Shown here: positions 9,409 through 18,226 of the stretch, piece by piece
Position numbering within the stretch: the first letter of the stretch is position 1
Layout of the letters: every line of letters starts with the position of its first letter
From: DAOUKH01 sp034421515
GTDB lineage: Bacteria > Chloroflexota > Dehalococcoidia > SHYB01
DNA length: 64,000 nt
Direction: 5' to 3'
Assembly (NCBI GenBank): GCA_034421515.1
Contig: DAOUKH010000003.1
Location: forward strand, 62,001 to 126,000
Translations under genes and position numbers: made by a program
The notes under the pieces: model-generated
Seen by the model: the letters and a program-made list of their open reading frames with translations, nothing else
What the model was told of the DNA's origin: nothing
Database searches by the model: none

Positions 9409-10757
9409 TGCTTGAAATGCCGCGCGCCGGTGAACACCATCGCCAGCCCCGCCGCGTCGGCGGCGGCGATGACCTCCTCGTCGCGGATGGAGCCGCCCGG
9501 CTGGACGATAGCCGTGACCCCGCCCTCGGCGGCGGCTTCGACGCCGTCGGCGAAGGGGAAGAAGGCGTCGGACGCCGCCACGCATCCCTGGGCCTCGTCG
9601 CCGGCGGCTCGCAAGGCGAGGTGCACGCTGGTCACCCGGTTCGGCTGGCCCGCGCCCATGCCGCGCAGCGCCCGCTCCTTGGTGAGCACGATGGCGTTGG
9701 ACTTCACGTGCTTCACCGCACGCCACGCGAAGGCGAGCTCGGCAAGCTCATCGGTTGAAGGAGCGCGGCCGGTGACGACCCGCCACGACTTCGGGTTCTC
9801 GGGAAGCTCGTCCGGCGTCTGCACCAGCATGCCGCCCGCCACACGCCGGTAGTCGAGCGGCGGCGGGCCTTCCGCGCCGCCCATGATCTCCAGGATGCGC
9901 AGGTCGCGCTTCTTTCGCAGCAGCGCCAATGCGTCGGTCTGGAACGAGGGGGCGATGACGATCTCGAAGAAGATCTTGCGCATCTCCTCCGCGGCGGCAA
10001 GGGTCAGCTCGCGGTTGCAGGCGACGATCCCGCCGAAGGCGGAGACGGGGTCGCCGGCGAAGGCAAGTCGGTAGGCCTCCGCCTGATTGCCGCGCGAGGC
10101 GAGGCCGCAGGGGTTGGTGTGCTTGACGATGGCGAAGGTCTGCTCCTCAAAGTCGCGGGCAACGGACCACGCCGCGTCGGCGTCGATGATGTTGTTGTGG
10201 GAAAGCTCCTTGCCGTGCAGCTGCTTCGCCGTCGCGATGACGCCGCCCCGCGCCGGCAGCTCCTGGTAGAACGCCGACTTCTGATGCGGGTTCTCCCCGT
10301 AGCGCAGGCTCTGCAGCCGCCGCAGGCCGATGACGAGGTCGGGCCCCAGCGTGGGGTCGGAGGGGTCTTCCTCACCGCGTAGCGAGGCGGCCACCGACGC
10401 GTCGTAGGACGACACGTGCTGGAAGGCCTTGTGGGCCAGCATCCGGCGTTGGTCGAGCGAAAGCCCGCCGCCGGTCAGCGCGGTCGCGACCCAAGGGTAG
10501 TCGTCGGGGTCGACGACCACGGCCACGGCGGCGAAGCGCTTGGCCGCGGCGCGCAGGAGCGCGGTGCCGCTGATGTCGATGTCCTCGACCGCGCCGGTGA
10601 ACGGCCGCAGGTTCATCACCACGAGGCCGGACCCTTCGATCTCCTTGACCCCGACCGCCCTTCCGGCGGGAACGACGTCGAACCCGCCGATCGTTCGCAG
10701 CCGGTCAAGGAAAACGGACAGTCCACGGTCGTCCCAAACCCCGACGATTGCCTTCAC
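9405..10757 (-). CDS. purH: PurH with degenerate cyclohydrolase domain (AICAR transformylase)
   Basis: About 450 residues starting from GTG 10757 (GGCAGGAG 7 nt before it). The AICAR transformylase domain is complete: NPHQKSAFY, catalytic Lys212-His213 in KHTNPCG, and KSNAIVLTKERALRGMGAGQPNR. The N-terminal IMP cyclohydrolase (MGS-like) domain is cut short: the protein passes from GGFDVVPAGRA directly to VKEIEGSGLVVMNLRPF, so the usual GFPEMLDGRVKTLHPxIHGG segment is absent. There is no room for it upstream, because purM ends at 10849. It probably does only the formyl transfer of step 9 of purine synthesis. It is the last gene of the purF-purM-purH operon. Confidence 0.93.
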   Translation of the reverse strand: MKAIVGVWDDRGLSVFLDRLRTIGGFDVVPAGRAVGVKEIEGSGLVVMNLRPFTGAVEDIDISGTALLRAAAKRFAAVAVVVDPDDYPWVATALTGGGLSLDQRRMLAHKAFQHVSSYDASVAASLRGEEDPSDPTLGPDLVIGLRRLQSLRYGENPHQKSAFYQELPARGGVIATAKQLHGKELSHNNIIDADAAWSVARDFEEQTFAIVKHTNPCGLASRGNQAEAYRLAFAGDPVSAFGGIVACNRELTLAAAEEMRKIFFEIVIAPSFQTDALALLRKKRDLRILEIMGGAEGPPPLDYRRVAGGMLVQTPDELPENPKSWRVVTGRAPSTDELAELAFAWRAVKHVKSNAIVLTKERALRGMGAGQPNRVTSVHLALRAAGDEAQGCVAASDAFFPFADGVEAAAEGGVTAIVQPGGSIRDEEVIAAADAAGLAMVFTGARHFKH

Positions 10758-10788
10758 GCCACGCTCCTGCCTCTCAACTAGCCAATCC

Positions 10789-10836
10789 TGTAGGGGCAAC
10801 CCTTGTGGTTGCCCAGGGGTGGTCTCCGGGGAGCCA
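10789..10836. repeat. Dispersed intergenic repeat, family A (long form)
   Basis: TGTAGGGGCAACCCTTGTGG followed by TTGCCC and GGTCTCCGGGGAGCC; nearly identical to 2315-2361. It sits between purM and purH within an operon, so it must be tolerated in, or act on, the transcript. Confidence 0.75.
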
Positions 10837-10848
10837 CCCCGCCCCGTC

Positions 10849-11889
10849 CTACCCCAGCAACACGCGCTCGTCCCCGCGCTGCTCGACGACCTCACCAATG
10901 ACGACCGCCTCGGGCGCCTGCTCCACGACCGCGCCCACGTGCTCCGGCGCGGTGAACACCGTCATCCCGATCCCCATGTTGAAGGCGCGCCACATCTCCT
11001 CGTCGGCGACGTCGCCCGCCCGCTGAATCATCCGAAAGATCTCGGGAACTTCCCACGCGGACCGGTCGAACCGCGCGGCGACCCCGTCGGGCAGGACGCG
11101 CGGCACGTTGCCGGGCAAGCCGCCGCCGGTAATGTGCGCCATGCCGCGAATCCACTCCAACGCCGGCTGCAACGGCTTCAGGTAGGAGCGGTGCGGTTCG
11201 AGGAGCGCCTCGCCCAGCGTGCCGCCAAGCGCGTCGTGGCGCTCGTCGAGCCGCGCCGGGTCGTCGTCGGTCCCCAGGGCGCGCCGGGCCAGGGTGTAGC
11301 CGTTGGTGTGCAGGCCGCTGGAGGGCAGACCCAGAATCGCGTCGCCCGGTCGAATGGCGCCGCCGTCGATGACCCCGTCCCGCTCGACGGCCCCGACGAT
11401 GAAGCCGACGAGGTCGAAGTCGCCGCGCTTGTAGAGGCTGGGCAGCTCGGCGGTCTCCCCGCCGACCAGGGCGCAGTTGTTGTCGCGGCAGGCCGAGGCC
11501 ACGCCCATGACGACGCGCTCGACCTGCTCGGGGTCGAGCTTGCCGATGCCGATGTAGTCGAGGAAGAAGAGCGGCTCCGCGCCGCCCACGAAGATGTCGT
11601 TGACGCAGTGGTTCACGAGATCGACGCCGATGGTGTCGAACCGCCCCATCTGTATGGCCAGCAGCACCTTCGTCCCCACGGAGTCGGTGCTGGAGACGAG
11701 CACCGGGTTGGCGTACCCGCCGAGTTGGAAGAGCCCGCCGAAGAAGCCGACACCGCCGACCACCTCAGGGCGGCGCGTCGAGGCCGCGAGTGGCTTGATG
11801 AGTGCGGCGGCCCGTTCGCCGGCGTCGATGTCGACCCCGGCGTCGGCGTAGGTCAGCGCGCCGGCGCTGCTCCCGGAACCCTTCCCCAT
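10849..11889 (-). CDS. purM: Phosphoribosylformylglycinamidine cyclo-ligase
   Basis: A complete 346-residue AIR synthetase. Marks are LTYADAGVDIDAGE at the N-terminus, STDSVGTKVLLA, GVDLVNHCVNDI, ALVGGETAELP, GLPSSGLHTNGYTLAR and the C-terminal HITGGGLPGNVPRVLP. It closes the imidazole ring: FGAM plus ATP gives AIR. It starts 6 bp after purF and belongs to the same operon. Confidence 0.96.
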   Translation of the reverse strand: MGKGSGSSAGALTYADAGVDIDAGERAAALIKPLAASTRRPEVVGGVGFFGGLFQLGGYANPVLVSSTDSVGTKVLLAIQMGRFDTIGVDLVNHCVNDIFVGGAEPLFFLDYIGIGKLDPEQVERVVMGVASACRDNNCALVGGETAELPSLYKRGDFDLVGFIVGAVERDGVIDGGAIRPGDAILGLPSSGLHTNGYTLARRALGTDDDPARLDERHDALGGTLGEALLEPHRSYLKPLQPALEWIRGMAHITGGGLPGNVPRVLPDGVAARFDRSAWEVPEIFRMIQRAGDVADEEMWRAFNMGIGMTVFTAPEHVGAVVEQAPEAVVIGEVVEQRGDERVLLG

Positions 11890-11895
11890 CGTCGG

Positions 11896-13308
11896 CTACA
11901 CCGTTTCCAGCGCGAACTTGTCGAGCTCAAGCTGGACGGGAATGGGGTACCGGCCGGTGAAGCAGGCCTTGCAGAAGCGCGACCCGTTGTTCGTCGCGCC
12001 CTCGCCCTCGACGACCTTCGAGAGCCCCTCCACGCTGAGGTAGCCCAGCGAGTCGGCGCCGATGGTCCGGCGTATCTGCTCGACCGAAGTCTTCGCCGCG
12101 ATCAGCTCGCTCCGGGTCGCCATGTCGACGCCGAAGTGGCACGGCCAGCGGATCGGCGGAGCGCAGACCCGCACGTGCACCTCCGCCGCGCCGGAGCGCC
12201 GGACGAGGTTCACCACGTGGGGCGTCGTCGTGCCCCGCACGATGCTGTCATCGACGAGCACGACGCGCTTATCGCGCACGACTTCCGGCAGGGGGTTGAA
12301 CTTGAGCGCGACGCCGCGGTCGCGCAGCCCCTGGTCGGGCTGGATGAACGTCCGGCCCACGTACCGGTTCTTGACCAGGATGTCGCTGTAGGGAATGCCC
12401 GACTCGCGGGCGTAGCCGAGGCCGGCGGCGGTGGCCGAGTCGGGGACGCCCGTCACCAGGTCGGCCTCGACGGGATGCTCCTTGGCAAGCTGCGCGCCCA
12501 TCGCCTCCCGCTGCTGGTAGATCAGCGCGTCGCCGGCCATGCTGTCGGGCCGGGAGAAGTAGATGTTCTCGAAGACGCACGAGGCGCGCTTCTTGCTCGG
12601 GGCCGCCTGCCACAGGTGGAGCCCGTTCTGGTCGATGACCAGCGCCTCGCCGGGATGCATCTCACGCTCGAGCTTGGCGCCCAGGTGGTCGAGGGCGCAC
12701 GTCTCGGACGCGACGACCCATCCGTCGTTGTAGCGCCCAAAGCACAGTGGCCGGACGCCCAACGGGTCGCGGCACGCGATAAGGGCGTCCTCCGTGGCGA
12801 TGGTGAGGCTGTACGCCCCCCGGAGCCGTCCCATGGCGTAGCGCACGCGCTCCTGCCAATCGTTCCCGGGAGCCGTCGCGATCATCCAGGCGATGACCTC
12901 GGAGTCGGTCGCCGTCTGGAAGACGACGCCTTCCTTTTCGAGGCCCCGCCGCAGCTCCAGCGCGTTGACCACGTTGCCGTTGTGCGCCAGGGCCAGCGGT
13001 CCCCACGGCCCCTTCACGAGCAACGGCTGCGCGTTGTGCGCCCGGCTCGACCCGGTCGTCGAGTAGCGGGTGTGCCCGATCGCGAGGTGGCCGGTGAGGC
13101 GTTCCAGGTCGTGTTCGTCGAAGGCCTGGTTCACCAGCCCCATGCTGGTATGCAGGTGAAGGCGGGAGCCGTCGCCGGTGGCGATGCCCGCGCTCTCCTG
13201 ACCTCGGTGCTGGAGAGCGTAGATCCCGAAGAAGGTGATGCGGGATACGTCTTCGCCGGGGGCGTAGACGCCAAAGACGCCGCAACTCTCCTTTAGGCCT
13301 TCGAGCAC
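11896..13308 (-). CDS. purF: Amidophosphoribosyltransferase
   Basis: A 470-residue PurF. The N-terminal glutaminase nucleophile is Cys9 in LKESCGVFG, so an 8-residue propeptide should be removed. The PRPP motif is VVLVDDSIVRGTT. Cysteines in KKRASCVFENIYFSRPD, PPIRWPCHFGVDMATR and RFCKACFTG match the four ligands of the Bacillus-type [4Fe-4S] PurF. It catalyses the first committed step of purine synthesis. It is the first gene of purF-purM-purH. Confidence 0.96.
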   Translation of the reverse strand: MLEGLKESCGVFGVYAPGEDVSRITFFGIYALQHRGQESAGIATGDGSRLHLHTSMGLVNQAFDEHDLERLTGHLAIGHTRYSTTGSSRAHNAQPLLVKGPWGPLALAHNGNVVNALELRRGLEKEGVVFQTATDSEVIAWMIATAPGNDWQERVRYAMGRLRGAYSLTIATEDALIACRDPLGVRPLCFGRYNDGWVVASETCALDHLGAKLEREMHPGEALVIDQNGLHLWQAAPSKKRASCVFENIYFSRPDSMAGDALIYQQREAMGAQLAKEHPVEADLVTGVPDSATAAGLGYARESGIPYSDILVKNRYVGRTFIQPDQGLRDRGVALKFNPLPEVVRDKRVVLVDDSIVRGTTTPHVVNLVRRSGAAEVHVRVCAPPIRWPCHFGVDMATRSELIAAKTSVEQIRRTIGADSLGYLSVEGLSKVVEGEGATNNGSRFCKACFTGRYPIPVQLELDKFALETV

Positions 13309-13431
13309 GTGTTCCTTAACTGCGCCATCGCAAGCGTACGGGCAGGAATCGAAGCCACCAGGAACGGGACTTCAGTATGTCACAACCCACCCAACTGTCA
13401 AGCGAAACAGCCGCGATTCCCCTCAACGCCC

Positions 13432-13625
13432 TCCCCCTGTAGGGGCGATTCACGAATCGCCCGTCCCCTCTGGGCGAACACCTTAAGCCTCCCTCCCTCT
13501 GGGAGGGACTGAGGGCGGGCACGCGCCTGGCCCGTCGGCGGGCCGGTCTCCCCCCTGTCCCGCACCTTAAGCCTCTCCCCCTCTGGGGGAGACTGAGAGA
13601 GGGCGCGCGCCGCCAGGCGCGCGGC
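13432..13625. repeat. Cluster of dispersed repeats, families A and B
   Basis: The 408-bp gap between oppF-like and purF holds a family A copy (CTGTAGGGGCGATTCACGAA then TCGCCC, 13437-13463) and two family B copies (about 13480-13536 and 13563-13625, each with CTCCCTCTGGGAGGGACTGA or its CCCCCTCTGGGGGAGACTGA form followed by a GCGCGCC inverted pair). No gene was found in the gap. The promoter of purF is expected in 13309-13430 but no clear -35/-10 pair was identified. Confidence 0.75.
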
Positions 13626-13661
13626 GCCCAAAGGGCGCCCTCCGGCGTCCCCTCCCCACCC

Positions 13662-13691
13662 AAAAGAAGAGCGCCCCTTCCGGGGCGCCCT
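13662..13691 (-). terminator. Rho-independent terminator of the two-ATPase ABC operon
   Basis: On the minus strand, 25 bp after the stop of the second ATPase gene, AGGGCGCCCC pairs with GGGGCGCTCT over ten bases (one G-U) around a GGAA loop, and TCTTTT follows. This is one of the clearest intrinsic terminators in the window. Confidence 0.85.
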
Positions 13692-13716
13692 CGCATACAA
13701 CCGAACGTCGAATGCC

Positions 13717-14763
13717 CTACACGCGGTGACAGGCCACGAAGTGGTCCTTGCCCATCTCCCGCCACTCCGGTATCTCCGCCTTGCAGACGTCGATGGCGAT
13801 GGGGCAGCGCGTGTGGAAGACGCACCCCGTCGGGGGATTCAGCGGGCTCGGGACGTCGCCTTCGAGCACGATACGCTCCCGCTTCGCCTCCACCACCGGG
13901 TCGGGGACGGGGACCGCGGAGAGCAGCGCCTTGGTGTACGGGTGCAGCGGGTTCTCGTAGAGCTCGTTCCGGTCGGCGAGCTCCATGACCTTGCCCAGGT
14001 ACATGACCGCGACCCGGTCGCTGATATGCCGTACGACGGCGAGGTCGTGGGCGATGAACAGGTAGGTCAGGCCGAACTGCGACTGAAGCTCTTCCAGCAG
14101 GTTGATGATCTGCGCCTGAATCGATACGTCGAGCGCCGAGACCGGCTCGTCGCAGACGATCAGGTCGGGCTGCACCGCCAGCGCCCGGGCGACGCCGATG
14201 CGCTGCCGCTGCCCGCCGGAGAACTCGTGCGGGTAGCGGTCCTTCATATGCGGGTTCAGTCCCACCGTCGTGAGCAGCTCTTCGACCCGCGCGTCCCGCT
14301 CTTCCTTCGTCTCCGCCAGGTTGTGGATGACCAGCGGCTCGCCGATGATGCCGCCCGCGGTCATGCGGGGATTCAGGGAGCCGTACGGGTCCTGGAAGAT
14401 GATCTGCATCCTCTGCCGCATCGGCCGCATCTCGGCCGGACGCAGCGCGGTGAGGTCGCGCCCCTCGTAGACCACCGAGCCATCGGTGGGTTCGTAGAGC
14501 TGGAGAATGGCGCGGCCCGTAGTCGTCTTGCCGCAGCCGCTCTCGCCCACAAGGCCCAGCGTCTCGCCCCGGTTGATGTGGAAGCTGACGTCGTCGACGG
14601 CCTTGATGTCGGCGATCTTCCGCTGGAAGACGATCCCCTGCGTCACCGGGAAGTACATCTTGAGGTTGCGCACCTCAAGCAGCACCTCGCCGGTGTCGGT
14701 CGAGCGCTCGCCGTTTCCGGCGGTATCTTGCGTGACTTCTTCGGTAGCGGCTTCCTGCGTCAT
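13717..14763 (-). CDS. Oligopeptide/dipeptide ABC transporter ATP-binding protein (OppF/DppF type)
   Basis: A 348-residue ATPase with Walker A GESGCGKTT, Q-loop IIFQDPYGSLNPRM, signature FSGGQRQRIGVARAL and Walker B LIVCDEPVSALD. The C-terminal oligopeptide/dipeptide extension is present with its cysteines (GCVFHTRCP...DVCKAEIPEW). An acidic N-terminal tail of about 25 residues precedes the ABC domain. It overlaps the upstream ATPase gene by 4 bp. The two ATPases would power an inner-membrane permease that is not encoded nearby. Confidence 0.93.
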   Translation of the reverse strand: MTQEAATEEVTQDTAGNGERSTDTGEVLLEVRNLKMYFPVTQGIVFQRKIADIKAVDDVSFHINRGETLGLVGESGCGKTTTGRAILQLYEPTDGSVVYEGRDLTALRPAEMRPMRQRMQIIFQDPYGSLNPRMTAGGIIGEPLVIHNLAETKEERDARVEELLTTVGLNPHMKDRYPHEFSGGQRQRIGVARALAVQPDLIVCDEPVSALDVSIQAQIINLLEELQSQFGLTYLFIAHDLAVVRHISDRVAVMYLGKVMELADRNELYENPLHPYTKALLSAVPVPDPVVEAKRERIVLEGDVPSPLNPPTGCVFHTRCPIAIDVCKAEIPEWREMGKDHFVACHRV

Positions 14764-15812
14764 ACGGCCCTCGGCTTTCCTTCCTCCATGTCGTACCAGC
14801 AGGCGGTCCAGTGGTCATCGGCCACGGGGAACAAAGGCGGGTTCTCTTCCTGGCAACGATCGAACGCGTAGCGGCAGCGGGGAGCGAACGGGCACCCCGC
14901 GGGAAGGTTCGAGAGGTCGGGCGGCTGCCCTTCGATCGGCACCAGCCGCTGCCTCACCGTCTCGTCGAGGCGCGGCACCGACTGCAGCAAGCCCTCCGTG
15001 TAGGGATGGTGCGGGTCGCCGTACACCTTCTCCGCTGTCGAGGTCTCGACGATGTGGCCCGCGTACATCACGTTCACCCGGTCGGCGTGGCGGGCCACGA
15101 CGCCCAGGTTGTGGGTGATGATCATGATCGAGGTGTTGAACTGCTGCGCCAGCTCGTTGATCACCTCCAGCACCTGGGCCTGAATCGTCACGTCGAGCGC
15201 CGTCGTGGGCTCGTCCGCGATGATCAGCTTGGGGTCGCACGACAGCGCCATCGCGATCATCACGCGTTGCCGCATCCCGCCGCTGAACTGGTGCGGGTAA
15301 TCGTCGACCCGTCGGGCGGCGTCGGGAATACCGACGATGTCGAGCAGCTCGATGGCCCGGTCTTTGGCGGCCTTCTTGTCGAGGTTCAGGTGCAACTCCA
15401 GGGTCTCGGTGAGCTGCCGGCTGATGGTCAGCACCGGGTTCAGCGAGGTCATCGGCTCCTGGAAGACCATCGAGATCTGGTTGCCGCGGATGTTCCGGAT
15501 CTGGTCCGGCGACATCTGCACCATGTCCTGGCCCTGGAACAGGATCTTCCCGCTGACGATCTTGCCCGGCGGCTCCGGAATCAGGCGCATCACGGAGAGG
15601 GCGCTGACGCTCTTACCCGAGCCGCTTTCCCCCACGAGGGCGAGGGTCTCGCCTTCCTTCAGGTTCCAGTTCACGCCATCGACGGCCTTGACCACCCCGG
15701 CGTGGGTATAGAAGTAGGTCCTGAGGTCCTGGACGTCGAGGAGCATGCCGTTGGACGACGCTCCGTTGGAACCGGTCGCGGCTTCTTCGACTGCGGCTTC
15801 GTTGTCGGCCAC
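14760..15812 (-). CDS. Oligopeptide/dipeptide ABC transporter ATP-binding protein (OppD/DppD type)
   Basis: A 350-residue ATPase: Walker A GESGSGKS, Q-loop MVFQEPMTSLNPVLTI, signature FSGGMRQRVMIAMAL, Walker B LIIADEPTTALD, H-loop IITHNLGVV. The C-terminal peptide-transporter domain has GCPFAPRCRYAFDRCQEENP. It is first in the two-gene operon. A peptide-binding lipoprotein is encoded at 41 kb, but nothing shows that they work together. Confidence 0.93.
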   Translation of the reverse strand: MADNEAAVEEAATGSNGASSNGMLLDVQDLRTYFYTHAGVVKAVDGVNWNLKEGETLALVGESGSGKSVSALSVMRLIPEPPGKIVSGKILFQGQDMVQMSPDQIRNIRGNQISMVFQEPMTSLNPVLTISRQLTETLELHLNLDKKAAKDRAIELLDIVGIPDAARRVDDYPHQFSGGMRQRVMIAMALSCDPKLIIADEPTTALDVTIQAQVLEVINELAQQFNTSIMIITHNLGVVARHADRVNVMYAGHIVETSTAEKVYGDPHHPYTEGLLQSVPRLDETVRQRLVPIEGQPPDLSNLPAGCPFAPRCRYAFDRCQEENPPLFPVADDHWTACWYDMEEGKPRAV

Positions 15813-15933
15813 TTCCGACCTCCTCGCCTGGGCCTAGCGTAATCTGAGGGCGGACGCGTCCGGCGGCCGCCCGGCCCACCTTACCTTATATCATGTTCGC
15901 GCGTAACGTGCTCGCCGTGTGGAAGTCGAGAAG

Positions 15934-16015
15934 TGGGGAAGAGGAGACTCGAACTCCTACGCCTTTCGGCACATGATCCTAAATCATGCTCGTCTGCCAA
16001 TTCCGACACTTCCCC
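15934..16015 (-). tRNA. tRNA-Leu (anticodon UAG)
   Basis: An 82-nt class II tRNA on the minus strand. The acceptor stem is GGGGAAG paired with CTTCCCC; the anticodon stem is CATGA/TCATG around the loop TTTAGGA, which gives anticodon UAG. The T arm is GGAGTTCGAGTCTCC. A variable arm is present as expected for leucine. CCA is not encoded. Confidence 0.95.
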
Positions 16016-16052
16016 ATCGCGGGCCCCGGCCCAGCGTCCGAGCCTGGCGCGA

Positions 16053-16128
16053 TGGTGAGCCGCACAGGACTCGAACCTGTAACCTACTGATTAAGAGTCA
16101 GTTGCTCTACCAATTGAGCTAGCGGCCC
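16053..16128 (-). tRNA. tRNA-Lys (anticodon CUU)
   Basis: On the minus strand, acceptor stem GGGCCGC/GCGGCTC (one G-U), anticodon stem ACTGA/TCAGT with loop CTCTTAA, giving anticodon CUU. The T arm is ACAGGTTCGAGTCCTGT. The discriminator A is followed by an encoded CCA. It lies 38 bp from tRNA-Leu and the two are probably transcribed together. Confidence 0.95.
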
Positions 16129-16228
16129 CCGGACCCACCCGGTGGAGCGCGGAGCGTAGCACACGCCTCCATACCGGTCAATCCGTTGCGCAACCCCTGT
16201 TGGCGTGGGTCATTTCCGGCGCCTCGCC

Positions 16229-16500
16229 GTAGGGGCAACCCTCGTAGACTGGCCGAACACCTTAAGCCTCCCTCCCTCCGGGAGGGACTGAGGGAGGGCA
16301 CGGGCCGGGAGGTCTCACCCCTTCTCCCCACGGGAGAAGGTTGGGATGAGGGGCCCCGCGTCAACCACCGGCGCCCTAGCAAAGAACGCCGACTCGGAGC
16401 GCCATCCTCGGGCCTGTCTCCCCTCTGGCGCCCCCTTAAACCTCTCCCCCGCTGGGGGAGACTGAGAGAGGGCACGCGCCGCAGGCGCGTCGGAGGGCGG
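16229..16500. repeat. Cluster of dispersed repeats, families A, B and C
   Basis: The 446-bp gap between tRNA-Lys and the membrane-protein gene holds a degraded family A piece (GTAGGGGCAACCCTCG), family B copies near 16261-16300 and 16436-16495, and an inverted family C copy near 16315-16352 (CTTCTCCCCACGGGAGAAGG). No gene was recognised. The repeats look like successive insertions. Confidence 0.7.
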
Positions 16501-16574
16501 GGGCCGGGAGGACGGTATGCTTTGGGCGAGCCCCAGGGTCGCCTGGGGTGTCGGCGAACTGAGGCAGTGACAGC

Positions 16575-18116
16575 GTGAACAGCGCCTTTTCTCAGCGATG
16601 CCAGGCGGCGCTCACCCATCCGGTGACGCTGGCCGCAATCGCAGTGCTGGTGGTGAACGACCTGGCGCTGAAGGCGCTGTGGCCGTCGCCTTGGACGACG
16701 GGCAAGCTGAGCGACCTGGCGTGGGTCGTCTTCGCATCGCCCTTGCTGGCCTTCCTGCTGTCGTTGGCTACACCCAGGAATGCTTACGCGGAGCGGGCGG
16801 TCTTCGCGGCCGCCTACATAGGGCTCCCGCTCCTGTACGCCGCGTTCAACACCCTGGAACCGGTGCATGACTGGATCTCGAGCGGGCTGGGGCTGCTGGC
16901 GGGGAGGCCGACCGGAGGGACGCCGGACCCGACCGACTCGCTGGTCATTCCCCTAGGCTTGGCGGCGGCCCTCTGGGTCTGGCGCCGCGGCGCCGCCAAT
17001 CAGAGCGACGTACGCCAGCGGCTCGTCTTGCTCACTGCCGGCTTCGCCGCGTTCGCGTCGGTGGCGAGCGGCCCACCTCCTCATGAGCTTGGGGTCGTAG
17101 ACGTGGGCGTGGGAGAAGACGGTGTCCTCATCGCGCGCAGTGTGGACGGTCACGAGGGCCTCGTAGAACCGGAGGGTGGCCAGCACTACATGAGCACCGA
17201 CGGCGGTTCCTCATGGGGCGATGGGGAATGGGTCGACCGAGAGATAGCGGGGGCTATCGCGTGGGGCGGGCAGACCGCGGAAACTCCGCGAGGGACCTAT
17301 TCCGTCAATACGACGGGTATCGCCCTGACTAGCGATGGCACGTCGGAAACCGTCTATTCCACGGAGTTCCTGGGAGACCCTGCCAACCGGTTGCAGCATG
17401 AAGTAGCCACCAAACGATTTAGTGAGCGGATGCTAAGGTTTTCCCCGCGAAGCATCGTCTATCACGAAGCAAGCGGCAACGTGATAGCGACCTTGGGGCT
17501 CCAGGGCGTGGTTGTGGGTGACGCCGACGAGGTCTGGCAGAGGATAGCGGTGGGGCGCTACTCGCCGACGGACTTTTCGGCGAGCGGCAAGCTGCGGACC
17601 ATCTTTTCCCGCGCCGCGTTCTGGTTCACCGGACTCGCGGTCGCCGCCTCCTTGACGGCGTCGGCATTGGCATTGGCGCGCGTGGCGCCGAACTGGGCGC
17701 TGGGAAGAATCCTCTTCGCCATCGCCGCCGCCACAGCAGCCATTGTCGCCTTGCTTCTCCTCTTCTCCACCGAGACCAGCACGCCGATCGGCGAGGGGGT
17801 CCTCAGGGAACCGGACATCCTGTTCACTTTTGGAGCGGTGATGATGTTGCTCTTCTCGCTGTGGTCGGCGCTGGCCGTCGCGGCGTCGATCTTGCCGCGG
17901 CGACAGTATCTTCTCGCGGCGTTCGTCGCTCTGCTGGCGATGATGGCGCTCTTTGCGGTGTCCTTCTTGATTGCCATCGCGCAGGAGGTGCGTACCGCCA
18001 AATTGTTCGCCTTACTCCTTGTCTTCCTGGCCGCGGTCTCGTTCTACGTCTACCTTCGGAGGAAGCTGTCGGAGGAGCAACCGGCCTTGCCGGAGGGAGG
18101 GCCGCCCAGAGGGTGA
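16575..18116 (+). CDS. Membrane protein with a large extracytoplasmic domain, function unknown
   Basis: A 513-residue protein from GTG 16575. Hydrophobic spans lie at about 17-32, 45-66, 75-92, 122-137 and 148-162, and again in the C-terminal third (several spans between about 350 and 495). The part between, about residues 165-345, is polar and contains YMSTDGGSSWGDGEW, which resembles a BNR/Asp-box (S-x-D-x-G-x-x-W), a unit of sialidase-like beta propellers. Only one such box is seen. It could be a sensor or a surface protein. No operon partner is visible. Confidence 0.75.
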   Translation: MNSAFSQRCQAALTHPVTLAAIAVLVVNDLALKALWPSPWTTGKLSDLAWVVFASPLLAFLLSLATPRNAYAERAVFAAAYIGLPLLYAAFNTLEPVHDWISSGLGLLAGRPTGGTPDPTDSLVIPLGLAAALWVWRRGAANQSDVRQRLVLLTAGFAAFASVASGPPPHELGVVDVGVGEDGVLIARSVDGHEGLVEPEGGQHYMSTDGGSSWGDGEWVDREIAGAIAWGGQTAETPRGTYSVNTTGIALTSDGTSETVYSTEFLGDPANRLQHEVATKRFSERMLRFSPRSIVYHEASGNVIATLGLQGVVVGDADEVWQRIAVGRYSPTDFSASGKLRTIFSRAAFWFTGLAVAASLTASALALARVAPNWALGRILFAIAAATAAIVALLLLFSTETSTPIGEGVLREPDILFTFGAVMMLLFSLWSALAVAASILPRRQYLLAAFVALLAMMALFAVSFLIAIAQEVRTAKLFALLLVFLAAVSFYVYLRRKLSEEQPALPEGGPPRG

Positions 18117-18189
18117 GGCGCGACCTTGCCGCCTTCGGCCCCGTTGGCCTTGCTTCGCCCCAAAATGGATTTTCGGCCGAAATGAGCTA

Positions 18190-18218
18190 TTGACAGCCTT
18201 GTCAAGGGGGTTTATCGT
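18190..18218 (+). promoter_or_regulatory. Sigma-70-like promoter upstream of the terminase pair
   Basis: A perfect -35 TTGACA at 18190-18195 is separated by 17 bp from TATCGT (18213-18218, 4 of 6 to TATAAT). The -35 is part of an inverted repeat, TTGACA-gcct-TGTCAA, at 18190-18205. The expected start of transcription falls beside the palindrome at 18227-18240. The next gene starts at 18446, so the leader would be about 220 nt. Confidence 0.55.
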
Positions 18219-18226
18219 TAGAGTAC

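Noticed and set aside
9405..10757. PurH shortening as a frameshift
   Set aside because: The flanking sequence from GTG to the first conserved block is only about 130 bp, too short to hide the missing domain in another frame.
10540..13296. A 918-codon plus-strand open frame opposite purF-purM-purH
   Set aside because: All three minus-strand genes have complete family motifs; the plus frame has none.
13309..13716. CRISPR-like array in the purF/oppF gap
   Set aside because: The repeats differ in length and order, are palindromic elements found elsewhere, and have no uniform spacers.
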